DNA of 60,900 nt, taken from contig CANDMI010000013.1 of NCBI GenBank assembly GCA_947385775.1, positions 1-60,900 on the forward strand, given 5' to 3'. The notes beneath the pieces were generated by a model that was not told the DNA's origin, did no database searches, and saw nothing but the letters and a program-made list of their open reading frames with translations. The DNA is from an uncultured Eubacterium sp. Its GTDB lineage: Bacteria > Bacillota > Clostridia > Lachnospirales > Lachnospiraceae. Below are positions 7,386-16,987 of the stretch, one piece after another. How positions within the stretch are numbered: the first letter of the stretch is position 1; every line of letters starts with the position of its first letter. Both the position numbers and the translations under genes were made by a program.

Positions 7386-9131
7386 ATGGGAAACATTTAC
7401 AGGGATAGGAACTTAGGGCAGGTGAGCGAGGCAGACATAGGAAAGACCCTTCGCGTGTCAGGCTGGATTGAAAATATCCGCGACCACGGGGGCGTATCGT
7501 TTTTAGATTTAAGGGACATGTATGCGGTCATGCAGATTGTCATACGTGATACGGCATTGTTAAACGGCATCCGAAAGGAGCAGGCGGTTTCGATCGTAGG
7601 TTTAGTTGAAAAGCGGGATGAAGAGACTTATAACCCGAAAATCCCGACCGGGACGATTGAGTTGGAAGCACATGAGGTGAACGTCGTAGGGCAGCTTTAT
7701 GAAAACCTTCCGTTTGAGATCCAGACAAGCCGTGAGGTGCGGGAGGACGTGCGTTTAAAATACCGCTATCTGGATTTAAGGAATGCGAAGGTGCGGGACA
7801 ATATCATTTTCCGGTCTAATGTGATTTCCTATTTACGCCAGAAGATGACGGAAATGGGATTTTTGGAAATCCAGACTCCGATTCTTTGCGCGTCGTCGCC
7901 GGAAGGGGCCAGGGACTATATTGTGCCTTCCCGTAAATTTAAAGGGAAATTTTACGCGCTGCCTCAGGCTCCGCAGCAATATAAGCAGCTTTTGATGGTG
8001 TCCGGATTTGATAAATATTTCCAGATCGCGCCATGCTTTCGGGATGAGGATGCAAGGGCCGACCGATCCCCGGGTGAATTTTACCAGTTGGATTTTGAAA
8101 TGAGCTTTGCGACCCAGGAGGACGTGTTTGCCGCAGGGGAAGAGGTGCTGACCGCCACGTTTGAAAAGTTTGCGCCGGAAAATTATGCGGTGACAAAGGC
8201 GCCGTTTCCGATCATCAGTTACAAGCAGGCGATGTTAGAGTTTGGCACGGATAAGCCGGATCTGCGCAATCCGCTGCGCATTATTGACGTGACAGAGTTT
8301 TTCCAGAAATGCACATTTAAGCCTTTTATCGGAAAGACCGTGCGCGCCATCCGCGTACAGCAAAAAATGTCCAAGGGCTTCCATGAAAAGCTGTTAAAAT
8401 TCGCCCAGGGACTTGGCATGGGCGGGCTTGGCTATTTAGAGGCGTTAGAAGACGGCTCTTATAAAGGCCCGATCGACAAGTTTATCCCGGACGACTGCAA
8501 AGAGGAGTTTCGCGCCCTTTCAGGACTGGAAGCCGGCGATACGATTTTCTTTATGGCGGACCGTGAGGAGCGCGCCAATTATTACGCGGGCATGATCCGC
8601 AATGAGCTTGGAGAAAAGCTGGAGCTGCTTGAGAAAAACGCGTTCCGTTTTTGTTATGTAAATGATTTTCCGATGTATGAAAAAGACCCGGACACAAAAA
8701 AGATCGGGTTTACCCATAATCCGTTTTCTATGCCGCAGGGCGGGCTGGAGGCTCTGAATACGAAAGATCCGCTGGATGTATTAGCGTACCAGTATGATAT
8801 TGTATGCAACGGCGTGGAGCTGTCCTCGGGGGCGGTAAGAAACCATGATCTACAGATTATGGTAAAGGCGTTTGAGATCGCGGGCTATGGCGAAGAGGAG
8901 TTAAAAAGCAAGTTCGGGGCTTTGTACAATGCGTTCCAGTACGGCGCGCCGCCACATGCGGGGATGGCTCCTGGGGTAGACCGGATGATCATGTTGTTAC
9001 GCGGAGAGGAAAATATCCGTGAGGTTATTGCATACCCGATGAACGGCAATGCGGAGGATTTAATGTGCAATGCGCCGGGCGCAGTTACGGAGCAGCAGCT
9101 TCGGGAAACCCATATTAAAATACGGGATTAA
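7386..9131 (+). CDS. aspS: Aspartyl-tRNA synthetase
   Basis: Charges tRNA-Asp, and probably also tRNA-Asn in an organism that has GatCAB. The N-terminal OB anticodon-binding domain (GWIENIRDHGGVSFLDLRD) is followed by class II motifs: motif 2 FRDEDARADRSPGEFYQLD and motif 3 GMAPGVDRMIMLL near the C-terminus, with a GAD insertion domain between them. The 581 residues match bacterial-type AspRS. The gatCAB operon follows directly, which fits an indirect Asn-tRNA route, although Asp specificity alone cannot be excluded. The ribosome site is AAAAGGAG. Confidence 0.97.
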   Translation: MGNIYRDRNLGQVSEADIGKTLRVSGWIENIRDHGGVSFLDLRDMYAVMQIVIRDTALLNGIRKEQAVSIVGLVEKRDEETYNPKIPTGTIELEAHEVNVVGQLYENLPFEIQTSREVREDVRLKYRYLDLRNAKVRDNIIFRSNVISYLRQKMTEMGFLEIQTPILCASSPEGARDYIVPSRKFKGKFYALPQAPQQYKQLLMVSGFDKYFQIAPCFRDEDARADRSPGEFYQLDFEMSFATQEDVFAAGEEVLTATFEKFAPENYAVTKAPFPIISYKQAMLEFGTDKPDLRNPLRIIDVTEFFQKCTFKPFIGKTVRAIRVQQKMSKGFHEKLLKFAQGLGMGGLGYLEALEDGSYKGPIDKFIPDDCKEEFRALSGLEAGDTIFFMADREERANYYAGMIRNELGEKLELLEKNAFRFCYVNDFPMYEKDPDTKKIGFTHNPFSMPQGGLEALNTKDPLDVLAYQYDIVCNGVELSSGAVRNHDLQIMVKAFEIAGYGEEELKSKFGALYNAFQYGAPPHAGMAPGVDRMIMLLRGEENIREVIAYPMNGNAEDLMCNAPGAVTEQQLRETHIKIRD

Positions 9132-9213
9132 AACATGGGACTTAGAAACGGTATCGTTCGCTTTTCATCGTATTTAATTATAGAAGATATAGAAATAGAA
9201 AGGAGCCAGCCAT

Positions 9214-9507
9214 ATGGCAAATGTAATTTCGGATGAAACGTTAGAGTATGTGGGCATCCTTGCGAAATTGGAGCTTTCCGGCGAAGAAAAGGCGGCGGCG
9301 AAAAAGGATATGGAGAGCATGTTGGACTATATCGATAAATTAAACGAGCTGGACACTACAGGCGTGGAGCCTATGTCACATGCGTTCCATACTTCGAATG
9401 TGTTGCGCGAGGATGTGGTCACCAACGGGGACGGGCATCTGGAAACGCTTGCAAATGCGCCGGAGGAAAAAGACCGCAGCTTTGCTGTGCCAAAAACATT
9501 TAACTAA
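9214..9507 (+). CDS. gatC: Asp-tRNA(Asn)/Glu-tRNA(Gln) amidotransferase subunit C
   Basis: The small subunit that clasps GatA and GatB together. The 97-residue protein has the characteristic start (ETLEYVGILAKLELSGEE), the LNELDTTGVEPMSHA core and LREDVV near the end. A GAAAGGAGCC ribosome site precedes it. It is the first gene of the gatC-gatA-gatB run. Confidence 0.95.
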   Translation: MANVISDETLEYVGILAKLELSGEEKAAAKKDMESMLDYIDKLNELDTTGVEPMSHAFHTSNVLREDVVTNGDGHLETLANAPEEKDRSFAVPKTFN

Positions 9508-9524
9508 AGGATGGGAGGATGTCC

Positions 9525-11006
9525 ATGAGCCTTACGAGCTTAACTGCTGTAGAATTGGGAAAAAAAATTAAGGCAGGCGAAGTCTCTGTGGAAGAAGCAG
9601 TGCGGGATGCCTTAGAGCAGATTCAAAAAAAAGAGCCGAAGCTAAACAGCTTTGTGACCGTAGATGAAAAGGGCGCGCTAAAGCAGGCGGGCGAGGTGCA
9701 AAAAAAGATAGACGCGGGGGAATTATCCGGCCCCCTTGCCGGAGTTCCGGCGGCTGTCAAGGACAACATGTGCACCGAGGGGCTGCTTACGACGTGCAGC
9801 TCGAAAATATTGTCCAATTTTGTGCCAACGTACACGGCGCAAGCGGTTTGTAATTTAAAGGAAGCCGGGGCCGTGGTTTTGGGCAAGACGAATATGGACG
9901 AGTTTGCCATGGGTTCTACTTCGGAAACTTCTTATTACGGCCCGGTGAAAAACCCGTGGGATCGAAACCATGTGCCAGGAGGGTCGTCCGGCGGCTCCTG
10001 CGCTGCGGTGGCGGCGGAGGAGTGCGTCTACACCCTTGGCTCTGACACCGGCGGCTCCATCCGACAACCCAGCGCGTTTTGCGGCGTTACGGGCATAAAG
10101 CCAACCTATGGCACGGTGTCCCGCTACGGGCTGATCGCGTACGGCTCGTCACTAGACCAGATCGGGCCGGTGGCAAAGGATGTGGCGGACTGCGCGGCTA
10201 TCTTAGAAGCGATTTCTTCCCATGATCAAAAGGATTCCACTTCGATTAAACGTACGGATACGGACTTTACGTCCGCTCTAATAGACGATGTGGAGGGCAT
10301 GAAGATCGGGATCCCGCGGGATTACTTTCGGGAGGGCGTACAGCCGGAAGTAAGGGATGCGGTGTTAAAGGCGGCGGACGTTTTAAAGGATAAGGGAGCT
10401 ATTTTAGAAGAGTTTGATTTAAGCTTGGTAGACTATGCGATCCCGGCCTATTATGTCATAGCCTGCGCCGAGGCAAGCTCCAATCTGGAGCGTTTTGACG
10501 GGATTAAATACGGTTACCGCACGTCAGATTACGAGGGACTGCACAATATGTATAAAAAAAGCCGCTCGGAAGGCTTTGGCGCGGAGGTTAAGCGCCGCAT
10601 TATGCTGGGTTCCTTTGTATTAAGCTCCGGCTATTATGACGCTTATTATTTAAAGGCGCTGCGGACAAAGGCGTTGATCAAAAAAGCGTTTGATGAAGCG
10701 TTTGCGGCATACGACTGCATTTTAGGCCCGGCGGCTCCTGCTACGGCGCCAAAGATCGGAGAAAGTTTGTCTGACCCGATTAAAATGTATTTGGGCGATA
10801 TTTATACTATATCCGCGAATCTGGCGGGGCTTCCAGGCATTTCCATCCCGGTGGGCGCGGACGATAAAGGGCTTCCGATCGGGATGCAACTTCTTTCGGA
10901 TTGCTTTCAGGAAAAAAAGATGATCCGGGCGGCTTACGCGTTTGAGAAAACAAGGGGCTATGTGCGCTGTCCATTTGCGAAACAGGAAGGAGGGGCAGGC
11001 GAATGA
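9525..11006 (+). CDS. gatA: Asp-tRNA(Asn)/Glu-tRNA(Gln) amidotransferase subunit A
   Basis: The amidase subunit, releasing ammonia from glutamine for the transamidation. Signature amidase motifs include AAVKDNMC with the catalytic lysine, GGSSGGSCAAVAA, and SDTGGSIRQPSAFCG with the catalytic Ser-cis-Ser pair. Start 9525 is preferred because the GGAGG at 9514-9518 directly abuts the in-frame ATG at 9519, giving it no spacing. The 493 residues are normal for the family. It lies 17 bp after gatC, and gatB overlaps its stop by 4 bp (ATGA), indicating translational coupling. Confidence 0.96.
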   Translation: MSLTSLTAVELGKKIKAGEVSVEEAVRDALEQIQKKEPKLNSFVTVDEKGALKQAGEVQKKIDAGELSGPLAGVPAAVKDNMCTEGLLTTCSSKILSNFVPTYTAQAVCNLKEAGAVVLGKTNMDEFAMGSTSETSYYGPVKNPWDRNHVPGGSSGGSCAAVAAEECVYTLGSDTGGSIRQPSAFCGVTGIKPTYGTVSRYGLIAYGSSLDQIGPVAKDVADCAAILEAISSHDQKDSTSIKRTDTDFTSALIDDVEGMKIGIPRDYFREGVQPEVRDAVLKAADVLKDKGAILEEFDLSLVDYAIPAYYVIACAEASSNLERFDGIKYGYRTSDYEGLHNMYKKSRSEGFGAEVKRRIMLGSFVLSSGYYDAYYLKALRTKALIKKAFDEAFAAYDCILGPAAPATAPKIGESLSDPIKMYLGDIYTISANLAGLPGISIPVGADDKGLPIGMQLLSDCFQEKKMIRAAYAFEKTRGYVRCPFAKQEGGAGE

Positions 11007-12430
11007 AAAATTATGAAACCGTCATTGGGCTGGAAGTCCATGTAGAATTGGCGACGAAAACAAAAATATTCTGCGGCTGTTCCACTGCCTTTGGCGCAAA
11101 GCCAAACGCGCATACCTGCCCGGTCTGCACTGGGATGCCAGGCTCGCTTCCGGTTTTGAATAAAAAGGTTTTGGAATATGCGGCCGCCGTGGGCCTTGCG
11201 TTAAACTGTGAGATCACAAAATACAGCAAATTTGACCGGAAAAATTATTTTTACCCGGACAACCCGCAAAACTACCAGATTTCCCAGCTCTATCTGCCGA
11301 TTTGCAGAAACGGACATATTGAAATCGAAACGGAGTCCGGCAAAAAAACGGTGCGGATACATGAGATCCATATGGAAGAAGATGCCGGAAAGCTTGTGCA
11401 TGACGAGTGGGAGGACATTTCCCTTGTGGATTACAACCGTTCCGGCGTGCCGTTAATTGAAATCGTTTCAGAGCCGGATATGCGCTCCGCAGATGAGGTT
11501 ATCGCCTATCTGGACAAGCTTCGGATGACGATCCAGTACCTTGGCGCCTCCGATTGCAAGCTCCAGGAGGGCTCCATGCGGGCGGATGTAAACTTATCCG
11601 TACGGGAGGCCGGGGCAAAGGAATTTGGCACCCGCACCGAAATGAAAAACCTGAACTCATTTAAAGCGATTATGCGGGCCATTGAAAACGAGACGAACCG
11701 CCAGATTGATTTATTGGAGTCCGGGGAAAAGGTGATTCAGGAAACCAGGCGATGGGATGATGAAAAGGAATATTCTTATGCGATGCGTTCCAAAGAAGAC
11801 GCACAGGATTACCGATATTTCCCGGAGCCGGATCTTACGCCGGTCGAGATCAGCGACGAATGGCTGGATCAGCTTCGCGCGGCTCAGCCGGAGCTTCGGG
11901 AGGAGAAGCTTGCGCGTTATAAAAAGCAGTATGGCCTGCCGGATTACGACGCGGAAATCCTGACCGCTTCCAAAAAGCTTGCGGATATTTTTGAACAGAC
12001 CGCGGAAATCTGCCATAAGCCAAAAAAAGTGTCCAACTGGCTGATGGGGGAGGCGATGCGGCTGTTAAAGGAGGAAGGAAAGGAATGGGAGGATATTTCC
12101 TTTTCCGCCGAAAACCTGGCAAAGCTTGTGGACCTTGCGGATTCTGGCACGGTTACAAACACGGTGGCAAAGGAAGTGTTTGCGCTTGTATTCCATGAAG
12201 ATATAGATCCGAAAAGCTATGTGGAGGAAAAAGGGTTAAAATCGGTCAATGACGAGGGGCAGCTTCGCTCGGTCGTTGAGAAGGTGATCGAGGAGAACCC
12301 GCAGTCCGTCCAGGATTACCGAAACGGGAAGCAGAAAGCCATTGGTTTTTTAGTCGGGCAGACTATGAAAGCGATGAAAGGGCAGGCAAACCCGGGGATG
12401 GTGAACCAGATTTTAAAGGAACTGTTGTAA
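11003..12430 (+). CDS. gatB: Asp-tRNA(Asn)/Glu-tRNA(Gln) amidotransferase subunit B
   Basis: The tRNA-binding and kinase subunit, which activates the misacylated Asp/Glu with ATP. It begins YETVIGLEVHVELATKTK, contains the cysteine cluster CGCSTAF...CPVCTGMPG of the zinc site, FDRKNYFYPDNPQNYQ, and HMEEDAGKL. The 475-residue chain ends with the YqeY-like tail domain (VQDYRNGKQKAIGFLVGQ). It is the last gene of the operon, with a strong terminator 14 bp after the stop. Confidence 0.97.
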   Translation: MKNYETVIGLEVHVELATKTKIFCGCSTAFGAKPNAHTCPVCTGMPGSLPVLNKKVLEYAAAVGLALNCEITKYSKFDRKNYFYPDNPQNYQISQLYLPICRNGHIEIETESGKKTVRIHEIHMEEDAGKLVHDEWEDISLVDYNRSGVPLIEIVSEPDMRSADEVIAYLDKLRMTIQYLGASDCKLQEGSMRADVNLSVREAGAKEFGTRTEMKNLNSFKAIMRAIENETNRQIDLLESGEKVIQETRRWDDEKEYSYAMRSKEDAQDYRYFPEPDLTPVEISDEWLDQLRAAQPELREEKLARYKKQYGLPDYDAEILTASKKLADIFEQTAEICHKPKKVSNWLMGEAMRLLKEEGKEWEDISFSAENLAKLVDLADSGTVTNTVAKEVFALVFHEDIDPKSYVEEKGLKSVNDEGQLRSVVEKVIEENPQSVQDYRNGKQKAIGFLVGQTMKAMKGQANPGMVNQILKELL

Positions 12431-12443
12431 AAAGGCAGTTCGA

Positions 12444-12482
12444 AATCCGGCTCTTTGCAAAAGTTAAAGGGCCGGATTTGTT
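12444..12482 (+). terminator. Terminator after gatCAB
   Basis: A 13-bp stem AATCCGGCTCTTT / AAAGGGCCGGATT with one G-T pair and a 9-nt loop, followed by TGTTAT. It lies between the convergent gatB and DUF6062 genes. Confidence 0.8.
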
Positions 12483-12494
12483 ATAGTCGAGCTT

Positions 12495-13265
12495 TCAAGG
12501 CTCCTGTTCAAATACCGGGTCTGCGGGATAGCCGCTGGCGCATTTTTGCATGGCGCGCTGTACGCTGTCCGCGGAATTGCCCCAGGGCTTTTCTTTATTG
12601 CGGTAGTCGTTTTTTTCTACGAACCAGGCGACCTCTTCTTGCAGGCGTTTCATATTTTTCAACATGATATCAGACGCTTTTGGAAAAAATTCTTTTCTTT
12701 CCGCTTCTGACAGTTTTTCCGCGGCGCATTCCATTAAATCGCGAAAATGCGGCAGGCAAAATCCCTTGCTTTGTTCAAATTCCGCGCGAAAATCGCCGCT
12801 TTTTCGATACAGGTCAAAAAATGTTTCCAGATAACGGTCATAAATCTGCTGGATGCGGCCGCAGACATAGCAGGAGCATTCCATTTTGTCAATCCACTGT
12901 CCAATTGAGGTTTTCGATGGGGAGGCGGATACGCCCGCCTTTTTTATGCGGCGAAAAACAGAGGATTTTCCAGGGGTAAAGCTTTGCAGCTCTTTTTCCA
13001 GTTCTTCATTTAGTTTTTTTAAGTGCGTGCTTAGGATTAAGGCGCTGCCTAAGCGGTTGCCGTAGTCGTACATCATTTTGTAATGGCGGCGGCAAAAGCC
13101 CAGCGCGTCTGTTTTTTCGCGGACATAGTCTTCCATGTAGGAAGAGCCGAGGGTAAAGGCGATGGCGTATTGCTCCGCGGCGCGCTCAAGGTAGCAAAAC
13201 GGGCATTCGTCGTCCGCATGGAAAGCGTCTTCCAGCGGAAGGTTTTCAAGGGTGTTTTTCTTCAT
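12495..13265 (-). CDS. DUF6062 family cysteine-rich protein
   Basis: A 256-residue soluble protein with repeated Cys/His motifs: CPFC near the start, GFCRRH about 50 residues later, CSCYVC in the middle and GFCLPHFRD after it. The repeated CxxC...FC-xx-H pattern suggests two related metal-binding (probably zinc) halves. The pattern matches what is annotated as DUF6062, common in Lachnospiraceae; the function is unknown. It is convergent with gatB and has no operon partner except the degraded nuclease gene upstream. Confidence 0.7.
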   Translation of the reverse strand: MKKNTLENLPLEDAFHADDECPFCYLERAAEQYAIAFTLGSSYMEDYVREKTDALGFCRRHYKMMYDYGNRLGSALILSTHLKKLNEELEKELQSFTPGKSSVFRRIKKAGVSASPSKTSIGQWIDKMECSCYVCGRIQQIYDRYLETFFDLYRKSGDFRAEFEQSKGFCLPHFRDLMECAAEKLSEAERKEFFPKASDIMLKNMKRLQEEVAWFVEKNDYRNKEKPWGNSADSVQRAMQKCASGYPADPVFEQEP

Positions 13266-13333
13266 GTGTAAGCCTCACTTTTGGGTTTGCGGTCTTTTGG
13301 CTGCTTTGCATGATCAGGCAAACGTGTCTTGAT

Positions 13334-13849
13334 TCAGAGCCCATAAGTCAGCATTAATTGTTTCCGAAAATCTTTGTCTTTTGTAGAACGTTCTAAATCG
13401 TCAAAGCGTTTGTCCTGTATCAGAAAAGCATATAAATTGTTCAGACGTTCTTCACCGCGTTCCTTGCCACGTTCCTCGCCACGTTTTTCCGCCTCTAAGA
13501 TTGTCTGGTTATAGTCCAAAAGCGCTTTTTCACGCGCTTCGTATTCCAGACGCTTTTCTTTGTCGAGACTGATGGCCTGTAGCCGCTCATACGCGGTTTC
13601 GATATATTGGTTTTTTTGCGCAAGCATATCAAACTCCTCCTTTTTCTCCGCATTGATAAACTTTGCCCAAAGCTCAATGTCGCTACAGTCTTTCCTTAGC
13701 TCTTTCGGCAGTTTTGGGAGTTCGATTAAATGGAACTCCATTTTTTCGGTATAAACAAAATTGCGCGTGTCTTCCCGGATATGGAAGCAGGAATAAAATT
13801 CTGTTTCATCCGGAAAAAGGTTGAAGTCCAGTATGCTGATACTGATACA
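13334..13849 (-). pseudogene. Rpn/PD-(D/E)XK transposase-like nuclease, C-terminal remnant
   Basis: From 13741 down an open frame encodes MEFHLIELPKLPKELRKD..., with a coiled, EKRGEERGKERGEER-rich tail typical of the Rpn (recombination-promoting nuclease) family. The same frame continues upstream without an ATG, reading ILDFNLFPDETEFYSCF and HIREDTRNFVYTEK, the conserved middle of these proteins, until a stop at 13850-13852. The N-terminal third with the catalytic PD-(D/E)XK residues is absent. The gene is therefore a truncated relic, although the part from 13741 could still be translated. Confidence 0.7.
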
Positions 13850-14070
13850 CTATACTACAAGAAAATCTTTTCTGAAACATCATGCCTATCTTATTTTCAT
13901 TATATCTAAATTTTTGCGAAATGTACAGATAGAAAACGCGTAATGTAGAGCTGATATTCATATACAAGTTACTTTTTACGGGGGCTCTGCCGTATATAAT
14001 GATAAATAATAGAGCGTTATCCGGCAGTTTGGTTTTGGGATAATTTGAAGGTTTGTGCTACCCGGACGCT

Positions 14071-14298
14071 GGAAGCAAGCCGGGGGCCTGTCCGGATGTT
14101 CCGGCTCCGGGATGTAAGAAGCCCTAAGCATTCTGTTTATAAGTTATCGATACCGGACGGACCGGGATTGCATCGCCATCCATGGCGGCAATCCCTTTTT
14201 CGGGCATCCCTGCCCGAAAATCCTGTTAAAAACAGAATGCTAAGGGCTTCTAACATCCCTGCGCAAGTCACATCCGAACAGGCCCCCGGCTTGCTTCC
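14071..14298. repeat. Structured hairpin unit A of copy 1
   Basis: The outer stem pairs 14071-14099 with 14270-14298 (29 bp, one mismatch). An internal loop (14100-14108 with 14260-14269) separates it from the middle stem, 14109-14137 with 14231-14259 (29 bp, two A-A mismatches). The apex holds two further hairpins: 14164-14171 with 14188-14195, enclosing CGCCATCCATGGCG, and TTTTCGGGCA (14197-14206) with TGCCCGAAAA (14211-14220). The shape resembles a multi-branched structured RNA. Confidence 0.85.
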
Positions 14299-14450
14299 GG
14301 CTGGTTATCAAAAATTTAAATGTTTCGAAACTGCCTGCCAATGACTTGTGCCTTTTCCAGTATAAAATTCCAAGAGTATACTGCATTTGCCATATGAGTT
14401 GAACCTGGCGCTGGTGGGGAAAAATAACGGAAAGCTTTTGAAAAACAGCC

Positions 14451-14678
14451 GGAAACAGACAGCAGACCCGTCCGGATGTGACTGTGCAGGGATGTTAGAA
14501 GTTCTTGGCATTCTGCTTTCCGTACAGGATTTTCGGGCAGGGATGCCCGAAAAAGGGGATTGCGCCATGGATGGCGGTCAATACCCGGTCCGTCCGGTAT
14601 AGAAACCTTTGCGCAGAATGCCTAGAACTTCTTATATCCCAAAGCCGGAACATCCGAACGGGACTGCTGCCTGTTTCC
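14451..14678. repeat. Structured hairpin unit B of copy 1
   Basis: The outer stem pairs 14451-14479 with 14650-14678. The unit has the same internal loop, middle stem and two apical hairpins as unit A but is inverted relative to it. Because A and B are inverted, the two units can also pair with each other, so the whole element is one giant palindrome. Unit B matches unit C at 60487-60714 in reverse complement. Confidence 0.85.
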
Positions 14679-14813
14679 AGCGTCCGGCAAACAAAAAATC
14701 CTATCATTTTGCCGAATAATTGCCTATTATTGATCGTTTATACCGCAGAGCCCCACCTCCCGTGAAAAGCAACATTCCTCCCAGCGTTCCCCACTCCAAC
14801 TTAAAATAAAAAG

Positions 14814-14842
14814 TAGACACATCCGTTACAGACTGTTATAAT
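14814..14842 (+). promoter_or_regulatory. Strong sigma-A promoter of the chemoreceptor gene
   Basis: TAGACA, 17-bp spacer, TATAAT: 11 of 12 consensus bases. It starts 40 bp after the end of the palindromic element and 58 bp before the chemoreceptor ATG. Confidence 0.8.
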
Positions 14843-14899
14843 GAAATTATACATTGCAAATGACAATAATGGCAATGAACAAGGAGGAGAAGGTAAATC

Positions 14900-16945
14900 A
14901 TGAAAGGACGGGGAAAAAGGCCATCACAGGAAAAAGGCCAGGTTAAAAAACGGATTGCCGACGAGATATTGCGCCAGGTTGGAAAAAGCGTATTAGCTGT
15001 ATTCATACTGGTAGCGGTAGTCGCGATTGCGATTATAAGCGTTGTGGTCACATCATCTAATAAATCAGAGCTGATGCTGCAATCACGATCAGCGTCCAAT
15101 AATCTTTCTGCCTTTTTCGGGCAGTATGTAAAATCAATCGAGACGCTTGCGGAAAATCCAGAAGTAGAGTTTTTGATGGAAAACACAAAACAGGGGGAAT
15201 TGATCGATGGAAAAGAGCATATGGGCACGGTGTTAGAAAACATTAAACGGCTTGCGGAATCGGATTCGGAAAATCTGCTTGCGGTTTGGATCGCGGATTT
15301 AGATGCCAGCGCGTTTTTGCAGTCGGATGGGGTGACCTCTGAAAAAGGCTGGGATATTACCACACGCGAATGGTATTCCTGCTTTGAAATGGGAAAATCC
15401 ATGTTGACGGAGCCTTATGTGGACGAAGTGACAGGGGGGCTTGTCCTTAGCGCGGTATGCCCGGTGTTTGATTCAGACACCGGAGATGCCCTTGGCGCGG
15501 TTGGTATGGATATTTCTATGAGCCATGTCATGAAGGTTATGAGTGAGTATAAAATAGGGACATATGGATATGTGCTGCTGCTTTCAGAAAACGGAACGTT
15601 TGTTTATCATCCAAAAGAGGAGCTGTTGCAAAAAAAACTGTCTGAGGTTGATATTTCCAGCAATGTGATGGAAGCGGTGACTGCGGGCGAGGATGAAATG
15701 ATCCGGTATAAAATAGACGGACACCGCAAATACGGCGCGATCGTAAAAGCCGGAGATACAGGCTATGTCGTATTGAGCACGATGCCTTTGGCGGAATATT
15801 ACCAGGTATTGTTCTGGCTGGTCATTGCGCTGCTCGTAGTATTTGTACTGGGTACGGTACTGATCGTGCGCAATATTAAAAAGAGCGCGGCGAAGCTGAC
15901 AAAGCCGATCAAGGAATTAAACAGCACGGCGCAAAAGCTTGCGGCCGGGGATTTAGACGTAGATTTGCAGGTTACGGCGGAGGATGAGATCGGCGAGCTG
16001 GGGCATTCCATTGGCGAAACGGTGAACCGGTTAAAAGAGTATATTGTATACATAGACGAAACGGCGGATGTGTTAGCGCAGCTTTCACAGGGCAAATTAA
16101 GCATTGATTTAAAGCAGGATTATGTCGGAGAGTTCCAAAAGCTAAAGGTTGCGCTGATGGAGATCTCAAGGTCTATGAATGAAGTTATGGAAGGCATTCA
16201 TGAAAGCGCGGAGCAGGTGTCAGTCGGGGCTTCGGAGCTTGCGGGCGCATCCCAGATACTTGCGGACGGGGCAGGCGCCCAGGCGGCTTCCGTAGAGGAG
16301 CTTTCCGCAACTTCCACGGCTGTGTTGGAGCAGGTTCACCAGGGGCGCGCCATCGCCGAGGATTCCGCGGAGGCGGCTGGGCAGGTTTCTGTTATGATGC
16401 AGGAGAGCTACGATAAGATGCAGCTTATGATGGAGGCGGTCAATAAGATCCGGGAAACCTCCCAGCAGGTCGTAGGCATCATCCAGACCATTGAAGAGAT
16501 CGCGGACCAGACGAACCTGTTATCGTTAAATGCTTCGATCGAAGCAGCCAGGGCGGGGGAAGCCGGAAAAGGCTTTGCCGTGGTTGCGGATGAAATCGGG
16601 AAGCTGGCGTTAGAAAGCTCAAAGGCTGCGACAATGACAAAAGATCTGATCGGGGTTTCCATGGATGAAATCGGAAAGGGAAACAGGCTTGCCTCCAATG
16701 TGATGGAATCCTTAGAAAAATCGGTAGACGCGGTATCCAATGTGAAAGGGATGATCCAAAAGACGGCGGAAAATGCGGTGACTCAGGCAGACAATATGGA
16801 GCAGATTAATGTAGGCATTGAAGAGATCGCCCAGAAAGTGCAGGATAATTCCGCGGCGGCGCAAGAGACATCCGCGACTTCAGAGGAGCTGGCGTCTCAG
16901 GCTACGATGTTAAATGATATGGTGCAAAAATTTGAATTGTTTTAA
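14900..16945 (+). CDS. Methyl-accepting chemotaxis protein
   Basis: A membrane chemoreceptor feeding CheA/CheW. The 681-residue chain has a basic N-terminus, a first membrane helix at about 30-51, and a periplasm-facing Cache-type sensor (about 52-300, with the [11 protein letters not shown] and [12 protein letters not shown] segments of double-Cache domains). A second helix lies at about 303-325 ([17 protein letters not shown]), then HAMP and a long coiled coil. The highly conserved signalling tip, [21 protein letters not shown], falls near residues 533-553. AAGGAGGAG lies upstream of the ATG. It is followed by nahK and lnpA on the same strand, suggesting the ligand could be a mucin or milk sugar or an amine/organic acid; ligand identity is not readable from sequence. 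Confidence 0.95.
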   Translation: MKGRGKRPSQEKGQVKKRIADEILRQVGKSVLAVFILVAVVAIAIISVVVTSSNKSELMLQSRSASNNLSAFFGQYVKSIETLAENPEVEFLMENTKQGELIDGKEHMGTVLENIKRLAESDSENLLAVWIADLDASAFLQSDGVTSEKGWDITTREWYSCFEMGKSMLTEPYVDEVTGGLVLSAVCPVFDSDTGDALGAVGMDISMSHVMKVMSEYKIGTYGYVLLLSENGTFVYHPKEELLQKKLSEVDISSNVMEAVTAGEDEMIRYKIDGHRKYGAIVKAGDTGYVVLSTMPLAEYYQVLFWLVIALLVVFVLGTVLIVRNIKKSAAKLTKPIKELNSTAQKLAAGDLDVDLQVTAEDEIGELGHSIGETVNRLKEYIVYIDETADVLAQLSQGKLSIDLKQDYVGEFQKLKVALMEISRSMNEVMEGIHESAEQVSVGASELAGASQILADGAGAQAASVEELSATSTAVLEQVHQGRAIAEDSAEAAGQVSVMMQESYDKMQLMMEAVNKIRETSQQVVGIIQTIEEIADQTNLLSLNASIEAARAGEAGKGFAVVADEIGKLALESSKAATMTKDLIGVSMDEIGKGNRLASNVMESLEKSVDAVSNVKGMIQKTAENAVTQADNMEQINVGIEEIAQKVQDNSAAAQETSATSEELASQATMLNDMVQKFELF

Positions 16946-16987
16946 GAACGGCAGATCAGTAGGATGATATTTTAAGGGGGATATTCT

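Larger units (their letters stand above)
13968..14773. repeat. Doubly palindromic non-coding element, copy 1 (complete)
   Basis: An 806-bp interspersed element bounded by imperfect terminal inverted repeats of about 55 bp. The left end reads GTTACTTTTTACGG, the right end in reverse complement GTTGCTTTTCACGG. Both continue through GGGCTCTGC and AATAATAG. Inside lie two roughly 228-bp hairpin units, A and B, in inverted order around an AT-rich centre. A second copy starts at 60396 in the opposite orientation. Short open frames run through it on both strands, but they follow the repeat structure and have no ribosome sites; I treat them as spurious. I saw no target-site duplication. Confidence 0.85.

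Noticed and set aside
13440-13500. Short repeat-like array in the Rpn remnant (GAGCGTGGCAAGGAA-like units)
   Set aside because: It encodes the charged repetitive tail of the nuclease; there are no regular spacers, so it is not a CRISPR array. No CRISPR array was seen anywhere in the window.
14045-14765. Several 60-100-residue open frames on both strands inside the palindromic element (and at 60434-60760)
   Set aside because: They follow the inverted-repeat structure, appear on both strands, lack ribosome sites and show no protein-like composition; base changes preserve pairing rather than codons.
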